Below, in pieces: positions 1 through 8,950 of a DNA stretch of 64,000 nucleotides. Positions within the stretch are counted from its first letter, which is position 1. Every line of letters starts with the position of its first letter. The translations under genes were made by a program, and so were the position numbers. The notes beneath the pieces were generated by a model, which ran no database searches, was not told the DNA's origin, and saw only the letters and a list, made by a program, of their open reading frames with translations. The DNA is from Herbivorax alkaliphila. GTDB taxonomy: Bacteria; Bacillota; Clostridia; Acetivibrionales; Acetivibrionaceae. Location of the stretch: the NCBI RefSeq assembly GCF_030848475.1, contig NZ_JAVDDS010000006.1, positions 58,805 through 122,804 on the forward strand, in the 5' to 3' direction.

Positions 1-2
1 AG

Positions 3-854
3 GGTATGGAATCATTAAAAGAAAAGTTTGGGAAAGATATAATAATAAAAGGAGTTGGAACAACTGGGAGTGGGCGACAGCTGGCAAATGTCATAACAGG
101 TGCAGATATCGTAAAAAATGAAATCACTACACATGCTGTTGCTGCTCAAAAGCTTGTGCCAGGTGTAAAGACAATTTTAGAAATAGGTGGACAGGATTCA
201 AAAATAATATTATTGAGAAATGGAATTGTATGTGATTTTGCAATGAATACAGTTTGTGCTGCTGGTACAGGGTCTTTTTTAGACAGGCAGGCAGCGAGAC
301 TTGAAATATCAATTGGCGAATTTGGCTCTTTGGCGTTAAAATCAAAATCTTCTGTTAGAATTGCCGGAAGATGTGCAGTATTTGCCGAATCGGATATGAT
401 ACACAAACAACAGACAGGTCATAGCGTGGAGGATATTGTAAACGGATTGTGTGAAGCACTGGTAAGAAACTATTTAAATAATCTTGCAAAAGGTAAGGAG
501 ATAGAAGCCCCAGTTGTATTTCAGGGAGGAGTTGCTGCAAATATTGGAATTGTATCTGCTTTTGAAAAAGCAATTGGTAAAAAGATTATAATACCTTCGT
601 ATTATGATGTTATGGGGGCATATGGAGCAGCACTAATAGCAAAAGATAAGATGAAGTCAGCAACTAAAAACACTAATTTTTATGGATTTGAAATGATAAA
701 AAATGAATACAAGGCCAAAAGCATAGAATGTAACGATTGTTCAAATCTTTGTGAGATAATTGAAATTTCTTCAAATGGTGAAGTTTTAGCTAGGTGGGGG
801 GATCGATGTGGGAAATGGTCAAATATTAAAAAACAAAGTGAAGATGCTGGATAA
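3..854 (+). CDS. CoA-substrate-specific enzyme activase (BadF/BcrA ATPase family), 5' end outside window
   Basis: Partial gene: the frame is open to the window edge and the first Met (base 6) lies inside the ATPase fold, so the N-terminal phosphate-1 segment is upstream. Visible family motifs are GSGR, GGQDSK, the cluster-ligand region NTVCAAGTGSF, GRCAVFAESD and GGVAAN. Proteins of this family use ATP and a [4Fe-4S] cluster held between two subunits to inject an electron into 2-hydroxyacyl-CoA dehydratases or benzoyl-CoA-reductase-like enzymes. After the usual end (GAYGAALIA) there is an extension with CNDCSNLC and GDRCGKW, as in the large activase-like proteins of Clostridia whose own substrate is often unknown. 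The partner enzyme is not in the window. Family is confident; substrate is not assignable. Confidence 0.85.
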   Translation, partial: GMESLKEKFGKDIIIKGVGTTGSGRQLANVITGADIVKNEITTHAVAAQKLVPGVKTILEIGGQDSKIILLRNGIVCDFAMNTVCAAGTGSFLDRQAARLEISIGEFGSLALKSKSSVRIAGRCAVFAESDMIHKQQTGHSVEDIVNGLCEALVRNYLNNLAKGKEIEAPVVFQGGVAANIGIVSAFEKAIGKKIIIPSYYDVMGAYGAALIAKDKMKSATKNTNFYGFEMIKNEYKAKSIECNDCSNLCEIIEISSNGEVLARWGDRCGKWSNIKKQSEDAG

Positions 855-992
855 AATTTGATAAAAACACTAAAAAGATAATATTCGAAATTCATTTACA
901 TTTTCGTTCATAAATTCATAATTAATTATGTATAATCTCAATGATGATGTGTTTTTGGCAGAAAACCTATATTATACGGCGTTTTAGACACC

Positions 993-1021
993 TTGACATA
1001 TTTAAAGATTACACGTATAAT
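993..1021 (+). promoter_or_regulatory. SigA-type promoter P1 of the sugar ABC operon
   Basis: Perfect consensus: TTGACA at 993-998, 17-base spacer, TATAAT at 1016-1021. It lies 268 bases before the binding-protein ATG at 1289, implying a long leader. Confidence 0.75.
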
Positions 1022-1044
1022 TTAACTTATAATTTAATGGGTTA

Positions 1045-1073
1045 TTGACAAAGAACAAAAATAATAATAAAAT
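1045..1073 (+). promoter_or_regulatory. SigA-type promoter P2 of the sugar ABC operon
   Basis: TTGACA at 1045-1050, 17-base spacer, TAAAAT at 1068-1073. Second near-consensus promoter in tandem with P1. Confidence 0.65.
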
Positions 1074-1090
1074 ACACTTAGTTTTAGTTA

Positions 1091-1127
1091 AGTTGCACAA
1101 AAATAAAATGAGTTGTACAAAAATAAA
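1091..1127 (+). repeat. Two 17-base direct repeats just downstream of P2
   Basis: AGTTGCACAAAAATAAA at 1091-1107 and AGTTGTACAAAAATAAA at 1111-1127 differ by one base and have a 20-base period (about two helical turns). The arrangement resembles a tandem regulator site (for example AraC-type), placed where a bound protein would affect P1/P2 transcripts. Binding is inference. Confidence 0.5.
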
Positions 1128-1219
1128 GAGTATTGTGATTGAGTTTTAAAGAATACATATATAGTATGAAAATACATTTTGGAAAGTATGTATTTGTGAG
1201 AGGGTATATTAAGTATGCG

Positions 1220-1256
1220 TTAAACGTACACAATTCCGATTATGTAGTACGTTTAA
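1220..1256 (+). promoter_or_regulatory. Inverted repeat in leader of sugar-binding protein gene
   Basis: TTAAACGTAC (1220-1229) and GTACGTTTAA (1247-1256) form a perfect 10-bp dyad with a 17-base loop, ending 33 bases before the start codon. It could be an operator or an RNA stem limiting access to the Shine-Dalgarno. No T tract follows, so it is not a terminator. Confidence 0.5.
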
Positions 1257-1288
1257 TATAAAAAAACATTAAACAAGGGGGAACCGAA

Positions 1289-2671
1289 ATGAACAAACAG
1301 TATATTAAGAAAGGTGTAGCAGTTATACTTAGTGCAATTATGACAGCTTCGCTTTTAGTTGGTTGTGGTGGAGAGGACACTCCTCCAGAACCGGCTGATC
1401 CAACGCCAGTAGAGGACGAAAATGGTGATGTTGGTGATGATGTTGGTGATGATGACAAGGAGTTATCTGGAGAGCTTACATTTATGCACTTTAATCCAAA
1501 TGAAGGTCCTGCACTAGCAGAAGCATTTGAGGCTAAACATCCAGGTGTGAGTGTGGAAGTTGAAATTGTAACTGACGAAGAGGATGCTTATCTTAATGCA
1601 ATTACACAAGACATTAGGTCAGGAGGAAATGTTCCAGATGTATTTGCAGCAGAGGTGGCTTTTGTTAAGAGACTTGTTAACCTTGAAGGTGGATATGAGG
1701 ATTTATCACAACCGCCTTACAATGCAGATCAGTTAGATGACAAGTTACTTCCTTATACGCTTGAGGTTGGAACATGTGATGATGGTAAAATAAGAGCATT
1801 GTCTCATCAGGGAACTCCAGGTGCTATTGGATACAAGAGAACTCTTGCACGTGAGCATCTTGGAACTGACGACCCAGATGAAATATCAGAGATGTTTTCA
1901 AGTAAAGAAAAAATACTTGAAACAGCAGAGACATTAGGTCAAGCAGGTGTAAATATTTTCCCAGCATGGGATGAACTAATGAGAATATACCTAGGTTCAC
2001 GTGACCAGGGCTGGGTTGTAGACAATAAACTTGTAATTGACGATAAAGTACATGAAATGATTGACATTGCAAAAGAATTAAGAGATAGCGGATATGACGG
2101 AGAAATGAGAGCTTGGTCTTCTCAATGGACAGCAGCTATTGAAGACGAAGAAAACTTTGCATGGGCAATTCCTACATGGGGATTGAGATGGATAATTATT
2201 TCTTCAATGGAAGATGAATTAGACAATCCTATGGCTTCAGCAGGTGAATGGGGATTAGCACATGCTGCTACACCATTTTCATGGGGTGGAACATGGATTG
2301 GTATGTCCCAAGACAGTGAGGACAAAGAACTTGCTTGGGAATTCATTAAGTTCCTAACTCTTGACGAAGAACAGGCTGAGGCACATGCAAGAGAAAGTGG
2401 AGACTTTACAAGTAATATAGCAGTAATAGAAAAGCTTGCTAATGATGATGAATTTGAACATGAGTTAATTGGTCAAAATCCATATGCTTTCTATGAGCCA
2501 ATGATAGACGAGATCAGTGGTGATATTATAACTGAGTATGATGGTACTATTGAAGATGCTTTTACATCTGCAATGGATTCATTCTTAGAAGGTAGTCTTA
2601 CAAGAGATGAAATGATTGACCAGTTTAAGAGAGACGTTAGAGAGGCTTTTCATGATTTAGAAGTTGACTAA
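1289..2671 (+). CDS. Sugar ABC transporter substrate-binding lipoprotein (CUT1 type)
   Basis: Extracellular solute-binding protein of family 1 (MalE/CUT1). A basic N-terminus, hydrophobic segment and lipobox LLVGC with Cys26 mark it as a membrane-anchored lipoprotein. An Asp/Glu/Pro-rich linker (about residues 28-58) leads into the two-lobed binding domain beginning GELTFMHFNPNEGPALAEAFEAKHP. It is followed by two CUT1 permeases and, convergently, an alpha-glucan phosphorylase; no ATPase is present, so a shared MsmX/MsiK-type ATPase elsewhere is expected. In a cellulolytic clostridium a cello- or malto-oligosaccharide ligand is likely, but the sequence does not decide. Expression probably starts at two strong promoters upstream. 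The protein is unusually acidic. Confidence 0.88.
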   Translation: MNKQYIKKGVAVILSAIMTASLLVGCGGEDTPPEPADPTPVEDENGDVGDDVGDDDKELSGELTFMHFNPNEGPALAEAFEAKHPGVSVEVEIVTDEEDAYLNAITQDIRSGGNVPDVFAAEVAFVKRLVNLEGGYEDLSQPPYNADQLDDKLLPYTLEVGTCDDGKIRALSHQGTPGAIGYKRTLAREHLGTDDPDEISEMFSSKEKILETAETLGQAGVNIFPAWDELMRIYLGSRDQGWVVDNKLVIDDKVHEMIDIAKELRDSGYDGEMRAWSSQWTAAIEDEENFAWAIPTWGLRWIIISSMEDELDNPMASAGEWGLAHAATPFSWGGTWIGMSQDSEDKELAWEFIKFLTLDEEQAEAHARESGDFTSNIAVIEKLANDDEFEHELIGQNPYAFYEPMIDEISGDIITEYDGTIEDAFTSAMDSFLEGSLTRDEMIDQFKRDVREAFHDLEVD

Positions 2672-2719
2672 TTTTCGGTTATTAATATGGAATTTGTTAA
2701 ATAGTATTTTATTAGTACA

Positions 2720-2752
2720 TTGCCCTATTGCCCAATGTGGGTAGTAGGGCAA
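2720..2752 (+). promoter_or_regulatory. Intergenic hairpin between binding-protein and permease genes
   Basis: TTGCCCTA (2720-2727) pairs with TAGGGCAA (2745-2752); an inner CCCA/TGGG (2731-2734/2738-2741) extends it. There is no long T tract. Such stems after binding-protein genes commonly protect the 5' message or reduce read-through, giving more binding protein than permease; that role is inferred. Confidence 0.6.
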
Positions 2753-2780
2753 AGATTTTGAGTATAGGAGGGTGTATCCT

Positions 2781-3695
2781 TTGTTTAAAAATGCATTAAA
2801 GGCTGATAAATACGCCCATTGGGGATATATATTCATTTTTCCTTTTTTCGTGGTAATGGCTATATTCTTGTTATATCCAATAGTGAATACACTTATTTTA
2901 AGCTTTACCAGCTGGGATGGATCAAGAGTTCCTGCAGAGTTTGTAGGTTTGGATAACTATAGACGTTTACTAGAAGATATTATGTCTGGAGGAGCTTTTA
3001 TAAGAAGTGTGGGAAACACTTGGATAATGTGGATAATGAATGTGATACCTCAGTTTATAGGGGCGTTAGCATTGGCTGTGTTACTAACAAGCAAAAACTT
3101 TAAGGGAAAAGCAGTTTTTAGGGCAATTTTTTATTTGCCAAATCTTATAACTATGGCATCAGTGGGGGCGTTGTTTTTATTTCTACTTGAATATCCAGGT
3201 GGAGTGGTTAACAATTTATTACTTGACTTAAATGTTAGAGATGAGCCGTTTCATTTTCTTCAAAACGTTTGGGCAACTAGGATAACAGTATCTTTTGCAT
3301 TGACGTGGATGTGGTTTGGATATACAATGATAATTTTTATGGCTGGAATAAAAGCTATACCTGAAGAATATTTTGAAGCTGCAAGAGTTGATGGAGCAAG
3401 CAAATGGAAGGCATTTGTCAACATAACGCTTCCGTTACTTAGGCCTATAATGATGTATCAGGTTGTTACATCAATAATTGGTGGTCTTAGCATGTACGAC
3501 TTGCCTTTTGTTCTTACACAGGGAACTGGTGGGCCTGGGGGGGCAGCCACTACAATGGTTATGAACGTCTACAGGCAGGCTTTTAGAAATTATCAGTTTG
3601 GATATGCGTCAACAACTGCCATTGGATTATTTATTCACATATTTATACTTGTATTTATCGCCATTAAAATTTTAAAACCGCAGGAGAATGATTAA
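2781..3695 (+). CDS. Sugar ABC transporter permease, MalF/UgpA-like
   Basis: First of two CUT1 inner-membrane permeases, about 305 residues with six predicted membrane segments. The cytoplasmic loop with the EAA motif (EEYFEAARVDGASKWKAFVN, then LPLLRP) that docks the ATPase is clear. The longest frame opens at GTG 2772, but that codon directly abuts the Shine-Dalgarno AGGAGG (2766-2771); TTG at 2781 has 9-base spacing and is the better start, giving LFKNALKADKYAHWGYIF. It imports the sugar delivered by the lipoprotein upstream together with the next gene. Confidence 0.88.
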   Translation: MFKNALKADKYAHWGYIFIFPFFVVMAIFLLYPIVNTLILSFTSWDGSRVPAEFVGLDNYRRLLEDIMSGGAFIRSVGNTWIMWIMNVIPQFIGALALAVLLTSKNFKGKAVFRAIFYLPNLITMASVGALFLFLLEYPGGVVNNLLLDLNVRDEPFHFLQNVWATRITVSFALTWMWFGYTMIIFMAGIKAIPEEYFEAARVDGASKWKAFVNITLPLLRPIMMYQVVTSIIGGLSMYDLPFVLTQGTGGPGGAATTMVMNVYRQAFRNYQFGYASTTAIGLFIHIFILVFIAIKILKPQEND

Positions 3696-3713
3696 AAGAA
3701 AGGGGGGAAAGGA

Positions 3714-4592
3714 ATGAAAAGTAATTTATCTACTGATAAAAACACAAATATTAAAAAAGTTAATACAACTTCTAAAGTTGATATTCCTAAGATATTAATC
3801 TATATAGGACTTTTCTTGTTGGCTGTGCTTTGCTTTTTGCCATTTTACTTTATGATGATTAATGCAACTCATAGTAATGCAGATATTGCACGGAATCTTA
3901 ACTTATTGCCTGGCACCAGAGCCTGGATAAACTACCAGACAATGAGTGAGAGGATTAACATATGGAGAGGTTTTTTAAATAGTATTATTATTACGTGTTC
4001 AGGTACTGCTTTGTTAGCCTATTTTGGTACTGCAACTGCATATGGTTTTTCAAAATTTAAATTTCCAGGAAGCAAAGCATTATTTTGGGTAATATTAAGT
4101 ACAATGATGGTACCACCTCAGTTAGGTGTTATTGGTTTTTACGATGTAGTTTTTAAGTTGGGTTTACTGGATAACTTTTTGGCATTAATATTACCAATGA
4201 TGGCAAATGCTCAGTTTGTATTTTTTGTTAAACAGTATATGGATTCAACTTTACCTAAGTCTATACTTGAGTCTGCAAGGATAGACGGAGCATCTGAAGT
4301 TAGAATATTTAATAAAATAGTATTACCTTTATCTACTCCCGCAATTGCAACAATGGGAATGTTTGCTTTTATCTTTCAATGGAATCAGCTTTTGATTCCG
4401 CAGGTAGTTTTAAGAAGTAGTAATCTTAGAACTGTTCCAATTTTAGTCGCAAATGCAAGGGGAATATACCGTACAGATTTTGCTCCTGCATATATGGCTG
4501 TTTCTCTTTCGGTAATACCTCTAATAATTGTATTTTTATTCTTTTCTAAGCATATAATTGGAGGGCTTACAGCAGGAGCTGTTAAGGGTTAA
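3714..4592 (+). CDS. Sugar ABC transporter permease, MalG/UgpE-like
   Basis: Second CUT1 permease, 292 residues. It has a cytoplasmic N-terminal tail of about 28 residues, a first membrane helix (ILIYIGLFLLAVLCFLPFYF), and the EAA loop KSILESARIDGASEVRIFNK with LPLSTP. The C-terminus LTAGAVKG is typical of MalG-like proteins. It lies 18 bases after the first permease with a strong GAAAGGGGGG ribosome site, so it is cotranscribed, and ends at a strong hairpin shared with the convergent glgP gene. Confidence 0.9.
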   Translation: MKSNLSTDKNTNIKKVNTTSKVDIPKILIYIGLFLLAVLCFLPFYFMMINATHSNADIARNLNLLPGTRAWINYQTMSERINIWRGFLNSIIITCSGTALLAYFGTATAYGFSKFKFPGSKALFWVILSTMMVPPQLGVIGFYDVVFKLGLLDNFLALILPMMANAQFVFFVKQYMDSTLPKSILESARIDGASEVRIFNKIVLPLSTPAIATMGMFAFIFQWNQLLIPQVVLRSSNLRTVPILVANARGIYRTDFAPAYMAVSLSVIPLIIVFLFFSKHIIGGLTAGAVKG

Positions 4593-4674
4593 TTTACTTT
4601 AAAGAATATAAACTATTTATAAAAATAGATGTAAAAATTTTAAAATGGTCAAATAAAAAGTTAAAAACAATAAA

Positions 4675-4708
4675 ATAAAGCTCAACACATGTATGTGTTG
4701 AGCTTTAT
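4675..4708. terminator. Bidirectional terminator between ABC operon and glgP
   Basis: ATAAAGCTCAACACAT (4675-4690) and ATGTGTTGAGCTTTAT (4693-4708) form a perfect 16-bp stem with a two-base loop, A/T runs on both sides, located between convergent genes. Confidence 0.8.
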
Positions 4709-4729
4709 CGTTGTTAAAATTTAATACAT

Positions 4730-7297
4730 TTACTGTACTGCCCATCTTATTAGTGGGAGATCAAATGGACTCATTAAATCAGGATGACTTGGTATTACCC
4801 TGAATGTATAACCATATTCTCCTCCTTCGTATAGAGTTATTTTGGCAGTATACCTGTAAGTATTGTCAGATATTTTTTCTTCTAATTGCATATCGACTAT
4901 ATGTGGATTTTCTATGGCATTTTCATTTCCTATATCACCATAATAAACCTGAACCTTTATATTTGATGGTTCTAAACTACCTAGTTTTACTGTTGCGTGT
5001 ATAGGTATTGTTTCTCCTGATATAAAGTTCTTGTTGTTTAATTGAGTTACTTCTTTGTCTGGAATGATATCCACCTGCGGCCATTCCTTTTCAACATGTT
5101 GTTTCCAGTTAGATAACTCGGATGCATATTTGAAATTGCTTGAAATTTGTTTTTCAACTCTGTTCATAGAAGTAATATAATACTTGTTTGTGTAATCTTG
5201 AACCATTCTATGAGTGCTAAACAAGCCTGTATTTGATTTTATAGATTCCTTCATAATTTCAACCCATTTTTCAGGGATTCCCTTGTCATTTCGCTCAAAG
5301 AAAGCGGGAACAATTTGTTTTTCAAGTGTGTTGTAGATTGATTCGCTGTCTGCATTATCCTGATGGTATTCATTGTCATATAAAGTTTCATCACCAATAG
5401 CCCATCCATTCTTTCTGTTATAGCCTTCACACCACCAGCCATCTAAGACACTGAAATTGATAATTCCATTAATGCAAACTTTTTGACCACTTGTGCCACT
5501 AGCTTCAAGAGGACGACGTGGGTTATTAAGCCATATATCCACTCCCTGTACTAGATTTCGGGCAATTGTCATATTGTAGTTTTCGATTAAAATAACTTTT
5601 CCGTGAAATCCTTCCTGTTTTGATATATCATTGATGTGTTTGATTATTTCATGTGCAGGTCCATCAGCAGGATGAGCTTTTCCTGCAAATATAATTTGAA
5701 CAGGTCTTTGTGGATTATTAAGTATTTTTTGAATTCTAGCTACATCTCTGAATATTAAATTTGCTCTTTTATAGGTTGCAAATCTTCTAGCAAAACCAAT
5801 TGTCAGGGCATTAGAATCAAGTAGAGTATCAACTTCTTTAACTTTCTCAATTGATTCATTATTGGCAATTCTTTGTTCTTTGATTTTTTCACGAAGAAAT
5901 CCAATCATTTTTGTTTTTAATACACAATGGGATTTCCACAAGTCTTCATCAGGAATATCATCCACCTTATCCCATGTATTTCTGTCATAAAGCTTTTCCT
6001 GCCAATCATTGTCAAGGTGCTTATCGTACAAATACTTAATTGTTGGTGACAGCCAAGTGAGAGTATGGATACCGTTTGTAACGTGCCCAATAGGAATTTC
6101 TTTTTCAGGAATTCCAGGCCACACATTTTTAAAAATATTTCTAGATACTGCACCGTGAAGCTCACTTACTCCATTCTTCTGACCTGATAGACTCAGAGCT
6201 AAAACTGTCATGTTAAAGTTTTGATGGTCGCCAATTTTTAATCCTAAATCCAAAAACTCATGTCTACTTACGCCAAGTGAAGGCCAATAATGACTAAAAT
6301 ATCTGTCAATCATATCTAGTGGGAAAACGTCATTTCCTGCAGGTACAGGTGTATGGGTAGTGAATACAACTGAAGATGCAATAACCTCTTTAGCTTGATT
6401 AAATGGCAGTTTCTCATTTTGCACAAGTTTTCTTATAAGTTCAAGACCTAAAAAGGATGAATGACCTTCATTCATATGGAAAACAGTAGGTTTAATTCCT
6501 AAAGCGTCAAGAACTCTAGAACCACCAATACCAAGAAAGATTTCTTGTTGAATTCTGGTTTCCTGATCTCCACCATACAATCTTGAAGTAAGTGCTCTAT
6601 CGTGATGGCTATTGTGTTCATGATCTGTGTCCATTAAATATAGTTTTATTCGACCAATTTGTACATGCCATACCCTAGCGAAGACTATCCTTCCAGGCAA
6701 CTCTACTTCTATAGTAAGCTGGTTGCCATCCTGGTCTAAAGTTGGTTTAACTGGCAGATTAGATGTATTAAGGTCAGTAAATATCGTTTCCTGCCATCCA
6801 TCTCCGTTAATATGTTGGCTGAAATACCCTTGCTTGTAAAAAAGACCAATTGCAGTAAAAGGTATTCCTAGGTCACTAGCAGACTTACAGTGATCTCCTG
6901 ATAGAACTCCCAGTCCACCTGAATAAACAGGAAGAACCTCATTTAAGCCGTATTCAGCGGAAAAGTATGCAACCATGTGGTCCTTTTTATCTGGAAAGTT
7001 TCTGTTAAACCATGTATCGGTTTCTTCCATATAGGACTCATATTTTTTTACCACATCCTCATATTTTTGCATATAATCAGGATCGTTAACTTTTGCTTCT
7101 AGCTTTTTCTGACTAACTTCTTTGAGAAATCTAACTGGATTCTTTCCAAGTTTTTCCCAAAGAGCAAGGTCAATTTCTCTGTAAAGGTCGATTGCATCGG
7201 AATTCCAAGACCACCATAAGTTAAAGGCAATGTCTTTTAATTTAGATAGTTCATTAGGTATAACAGCAGTTACAGTTATTTTTCCAAAAAGATACAT
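4730..7297 (-). CDS. glgP: Alpha-glucan phosphorylase (GT35, DUF3417-containing form)
   Basis: Releases glucose-1-phosphate from the non-reducing ends of alpha-1,4-glucan (glycogen or maltodextrin) using phosphate and pyridoxal phosphate. The N-terminus (LSKLKDIAFNLWWSWNSDAI) is the DUF3417 segment of the TIGR02094-type bacterial/archaeal phosphorylases. YFSAEYGLNEVLPVYSGGLG, HMNEGHSSFL and the PLP-lysine motif EASGTSGQK are present, followed by LDGWWCEGYNRKNGW. A C-terminal beta domain of about 110 residues follows. The frame opens at GTG 7303, but this abuts GGAGG; ATG at 7297 with six-base spacing is preferred. It is cytoplasmic, monocistronic, and convergent with the sugar importer, suggesting a role in storage glucan or imported maltodextrin use. 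Confidence 0.9.
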   Translation of the reverse strand: MYLFGKITVTAVIPNELSKLKDIAFNLWWSWNSDAIDLYREIDLALWEKLGKNPVRFLKEVSQKKLEAKVNDPDYMQKYEDVVKKYESYMEETDTWFNRNFPDKKDHMVAYFSAEYGLNEVLPVYSGGLGVLSGDHCKSASDLGIPFTAIGLFYKQGYFSQHINGDGWQETIFTDLNTSNLPVKPTLDQDGNQLTIEVELPGRIVFARVWHVQIGRIKLYLMDTDHEHNSHHDRALTSRLYGGDQETRIQQEIFLGIGGSRVLDALGIKPTVFHMNEGHSSFLGLELIRKLVQNEKLPFNQAKEVIASSVVFTTHTPVPAGNDVFPLDMIDRYFSHYWPSLGVSRHEFLDLGLKIGDHQNFNMTVLALSLSGQKNGVSELHGAVSRNIFKNVWPGIPEKEIPIGHVTNGIHTLTWLSPTIKYLYDKHLDNDWQEKLYDRNTWDKVDDIPDEDLWKSHCVLKTKMIGFLREKIKEQRIANNESIEKVKEVDTLLDSNALTIGFARRFATYKRANLIFRDVARIQKILNNPQRPVQIIFAGKAHPADGPAHEIIKHINDISKQEGFHGKVILIENYNMTIARNLVQGVDIWLNNPRRPLEASGTSGQKVCINGIINFSVLDGWWCEGYNRKNGWAIGDETLYDNEYHQDNADSESIYNTLEKQIVPAFFERNDKGIPEKWVEIMKESIKSNTGLFSTHRMVQDYTNKYYITSMNRVEKQISSNFKYASELSNWKQHVEKEWPQVDIIPDKEVTQLNNKNFISGETIPIHATVKLGSLEPSNIKVQVYYGDIGNENAIENPHIVDMQLEEKISDNTYRYTAKITLYEGGEYGYTFRVIPSHPDLMSPFDLPLIRWAVQ

Positions 7298-7303
7298 AGG
7301 CAC

Positions 7304-7651
7304 CCTCCATTTTTAGTTTATGATATATTATTATCCTTTTTCCAATAATAAATAACATATAATTTTTAAATATATTATATTTTTAAACAGAATATTAAAA
7401 TTATGCTTAAAACTTTATAACAATGTGATCTCCTCAAGAAATAAAACTAATAATAGAAAAGATTACCTGAATACTTACTAATTATATTATCATATCTTTT
7501 AAAAATATGGTAGGGGGTTTTTAAAAAAAATAAAACTTTTTTATTTCAATCATATCTCTAAAACCCCAATACAAAGGCAAAATAGAATAGTTGAACTTTT
7601 AAAGCATTATTTAACAAAATCATGTATCGTTTAAAAAGCTACTAATTTAAG
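7304..7651. other. Gene-free AT-rich stretch upstream of glgP
   Basis: Contains the glgP ribosome site (GGAGG read on the minus strand, next to 7303) and presumably its promoter. A long-range dyad GGGGTTTT (7514-7521) / AAAACCCC (7560-7567) is the only structure noticed. No open reading frame of interest was seen. Confidence 0.4.
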
Positions 7652-8191
7652 CTAAAGTTTTTTGTACATTAAAAAGCCATAACTTGTGTCTTTTATTTTA
7701 CATTCACTACCTTTAATAAGCATATAACTAAAAAGAATAATATCGCCTACAGAACTTGATATGTTGAATATTGTGCCCAATATAAAATAAAAGTAATAAT
7801 CTTTAAATATATAAGATAAAACTGACAAAAAAATAGTTAAAGACAATAGAGGTAAAAGCATAATCACAAACATTTCTATAACTCTATATGAATTTCCCGA
7901 AATATCCATTGTGTATATATTGAGATGCTTAAAACCAAATTTAAGCCTAGCACCAAAAATTTTATAGCCGATACCGTGTATAAGTTCATGTAGTGCTATT
8001 ATAATTACAAGAAAAAAGAACATTAAAGATATAGAACCAATGTTTGAAAAATATTTTAAATAAACATCGTATAAATTTAGATGGTATATTTTAAAAAACA
8101 TAGCTATTGCTACAACAAAAACCAATAAAGATATTGAATTTATTACAAATGAATTTAGTTTATTCAGTTTAAATTCTCCAATTTTAGTCAA
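7652..8191 (-). CDS. DUF3267-type membrane zincin peptidase-like protein
   Basis: 179-residue membrane protein with helices at about 17-33, 50-67, 105-127 and 132-160. The motif HELIHGIGY (His68, Glu69, His72) is the HExxH zinc-protease signature at the edge of the second helix, as in the DUF3267 / site-2-protease-like families. A later candidate metal ligand (SSSVGDIIL, with Asp) is plausible. The start is TTG at 8191, preceded on the minus strand by GGGGTG at suitable spacing. Substrate unknown; related proteins are thought to be integral-membrane metallopeptidases. It stands alone between AT-rich gaps. Confidence 0.65.
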   Translation of the reverse strand: MTKIGEFKLNKLNSFVINSISLLVFVVAIAMFFKIYHLNLYDVYLKYFSNIGSISLMFFFLVIIIALHELIHGIGYKIFGARLKFGFKHLNIYTMDISGNSYRVIEMFVIMLLPLLSLTIFLSVLSYIFKDYYFYFILGTIFNISSSVGDIILFSYMLIKGSECKIKDTSYGFLMYKKL

Positions 8192-8460
8192 ATCAACACC
8201 CCGTTTTAGTAATCAAATCTAAGGTTTATAATTCTCAAAAGAAACCAAATATATTCGTAAATAATAATTAAAAATATTAAGTTTAATCTACAAGAGTTTA
8301 AATTTAGAAGTTTTTATGCTATCTAAAGACTTTATCTAGAGTCAAAATGTTTACATTTAGTCTAAATAGATTATTTTTTTAAAGTTTTAAATAGCAATTA
8401 AATCTAATTGAACAATAAATTACAACTGTTAAAAAGTTTTATCATGTTTAAAATATAAAT

Positions 8461-8862
8461 ATGTTAAAAAGATTTATAATTTATGGACTAATTGGATGGA
8501 GCATAGAAATAATATGGACAGGTTTGCATTCTCTTCTTTTTGGAGATATAGTAATGCAGGCATATACAAATTTATGGATGTTTTTTATATATGGATGTGC
8601 AGTTTTTCTTGAACCCTTACATGATATCATGAAGGAATGGAGGTGGCCAGTCAGAGGATTTTTGTGGGTCATTATAATATGGGGAATAGAGTATGCCAGT
8701 GGAACAATTCTCCTTAATTTATTAGGAGAATATCCATGGTACTACTCAGGCACATTTGCTATAGATAATCTAGTTAGAATTGATTATGGACCAGCTTGGT
8801 TTGTAGCAGGATTAATTTTTGAACGTATCCACCACACTTTAGATATGTACAATATTGCATAA
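8461..8862 (+). CDS. Small integral membrane protein, CmpB / putative ABC-transporter type IV-like
   Basis: 133 residues with four hydrophobic segments. The opening FIIYGLIGWSIEIIWTGLHSL and the central FFIYGCAVFLEPLHD resemble the small clostridial membrane proteins grouped as putative ABC-transporter type IV (CmpB-like); no transport function has been shown for these to my knowledge. No convincing Shine-Dalgarno precedes the ATG, though it starts naturally at a hydrophobic N-terminus. A hairpin follows directly. Confidence 0.55.
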   Translation: MLKRFIIYGLIGWSIEIIWTGLHSLLFGDIVMQAYTNLWMFFIYGCAVFLEPLHDIMKEWRWPVRGFLWVIIIWGIEYASGTILLNLLGEYPWYYSGTFAIDNLVRIDYGPAWFVAGLIFERIHHTLDMYNIA

Positions 8863-8866
8863 AAAG

Positions 8867-8889
8867 CCGCCATTTTATACAAATGGCGG
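8867..8889 (+). terminator. Hairpin after the small membrane protein
   Basis: CCGCCATTT (8867-8875) / AAATGGCGG (8881-8889), 9-bp stem, loop TATAC, four bases after the stop codon. The T tract is weak, but position and GC core suggest a terminator. Confidence 0.55.
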
Positions 8890-8950
8890 TACTGTCCTTA
8901 ATTTATCCTTTCATTCACATAAATAACATACACCCACGTGCATCAGTGTA

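Noticed and set aside
2772..2780. GTG 2772 as start of the first permease
   Set aside because: It touches the AGGAGG ribosome site with zero spacing; TTG 2781 fits better.
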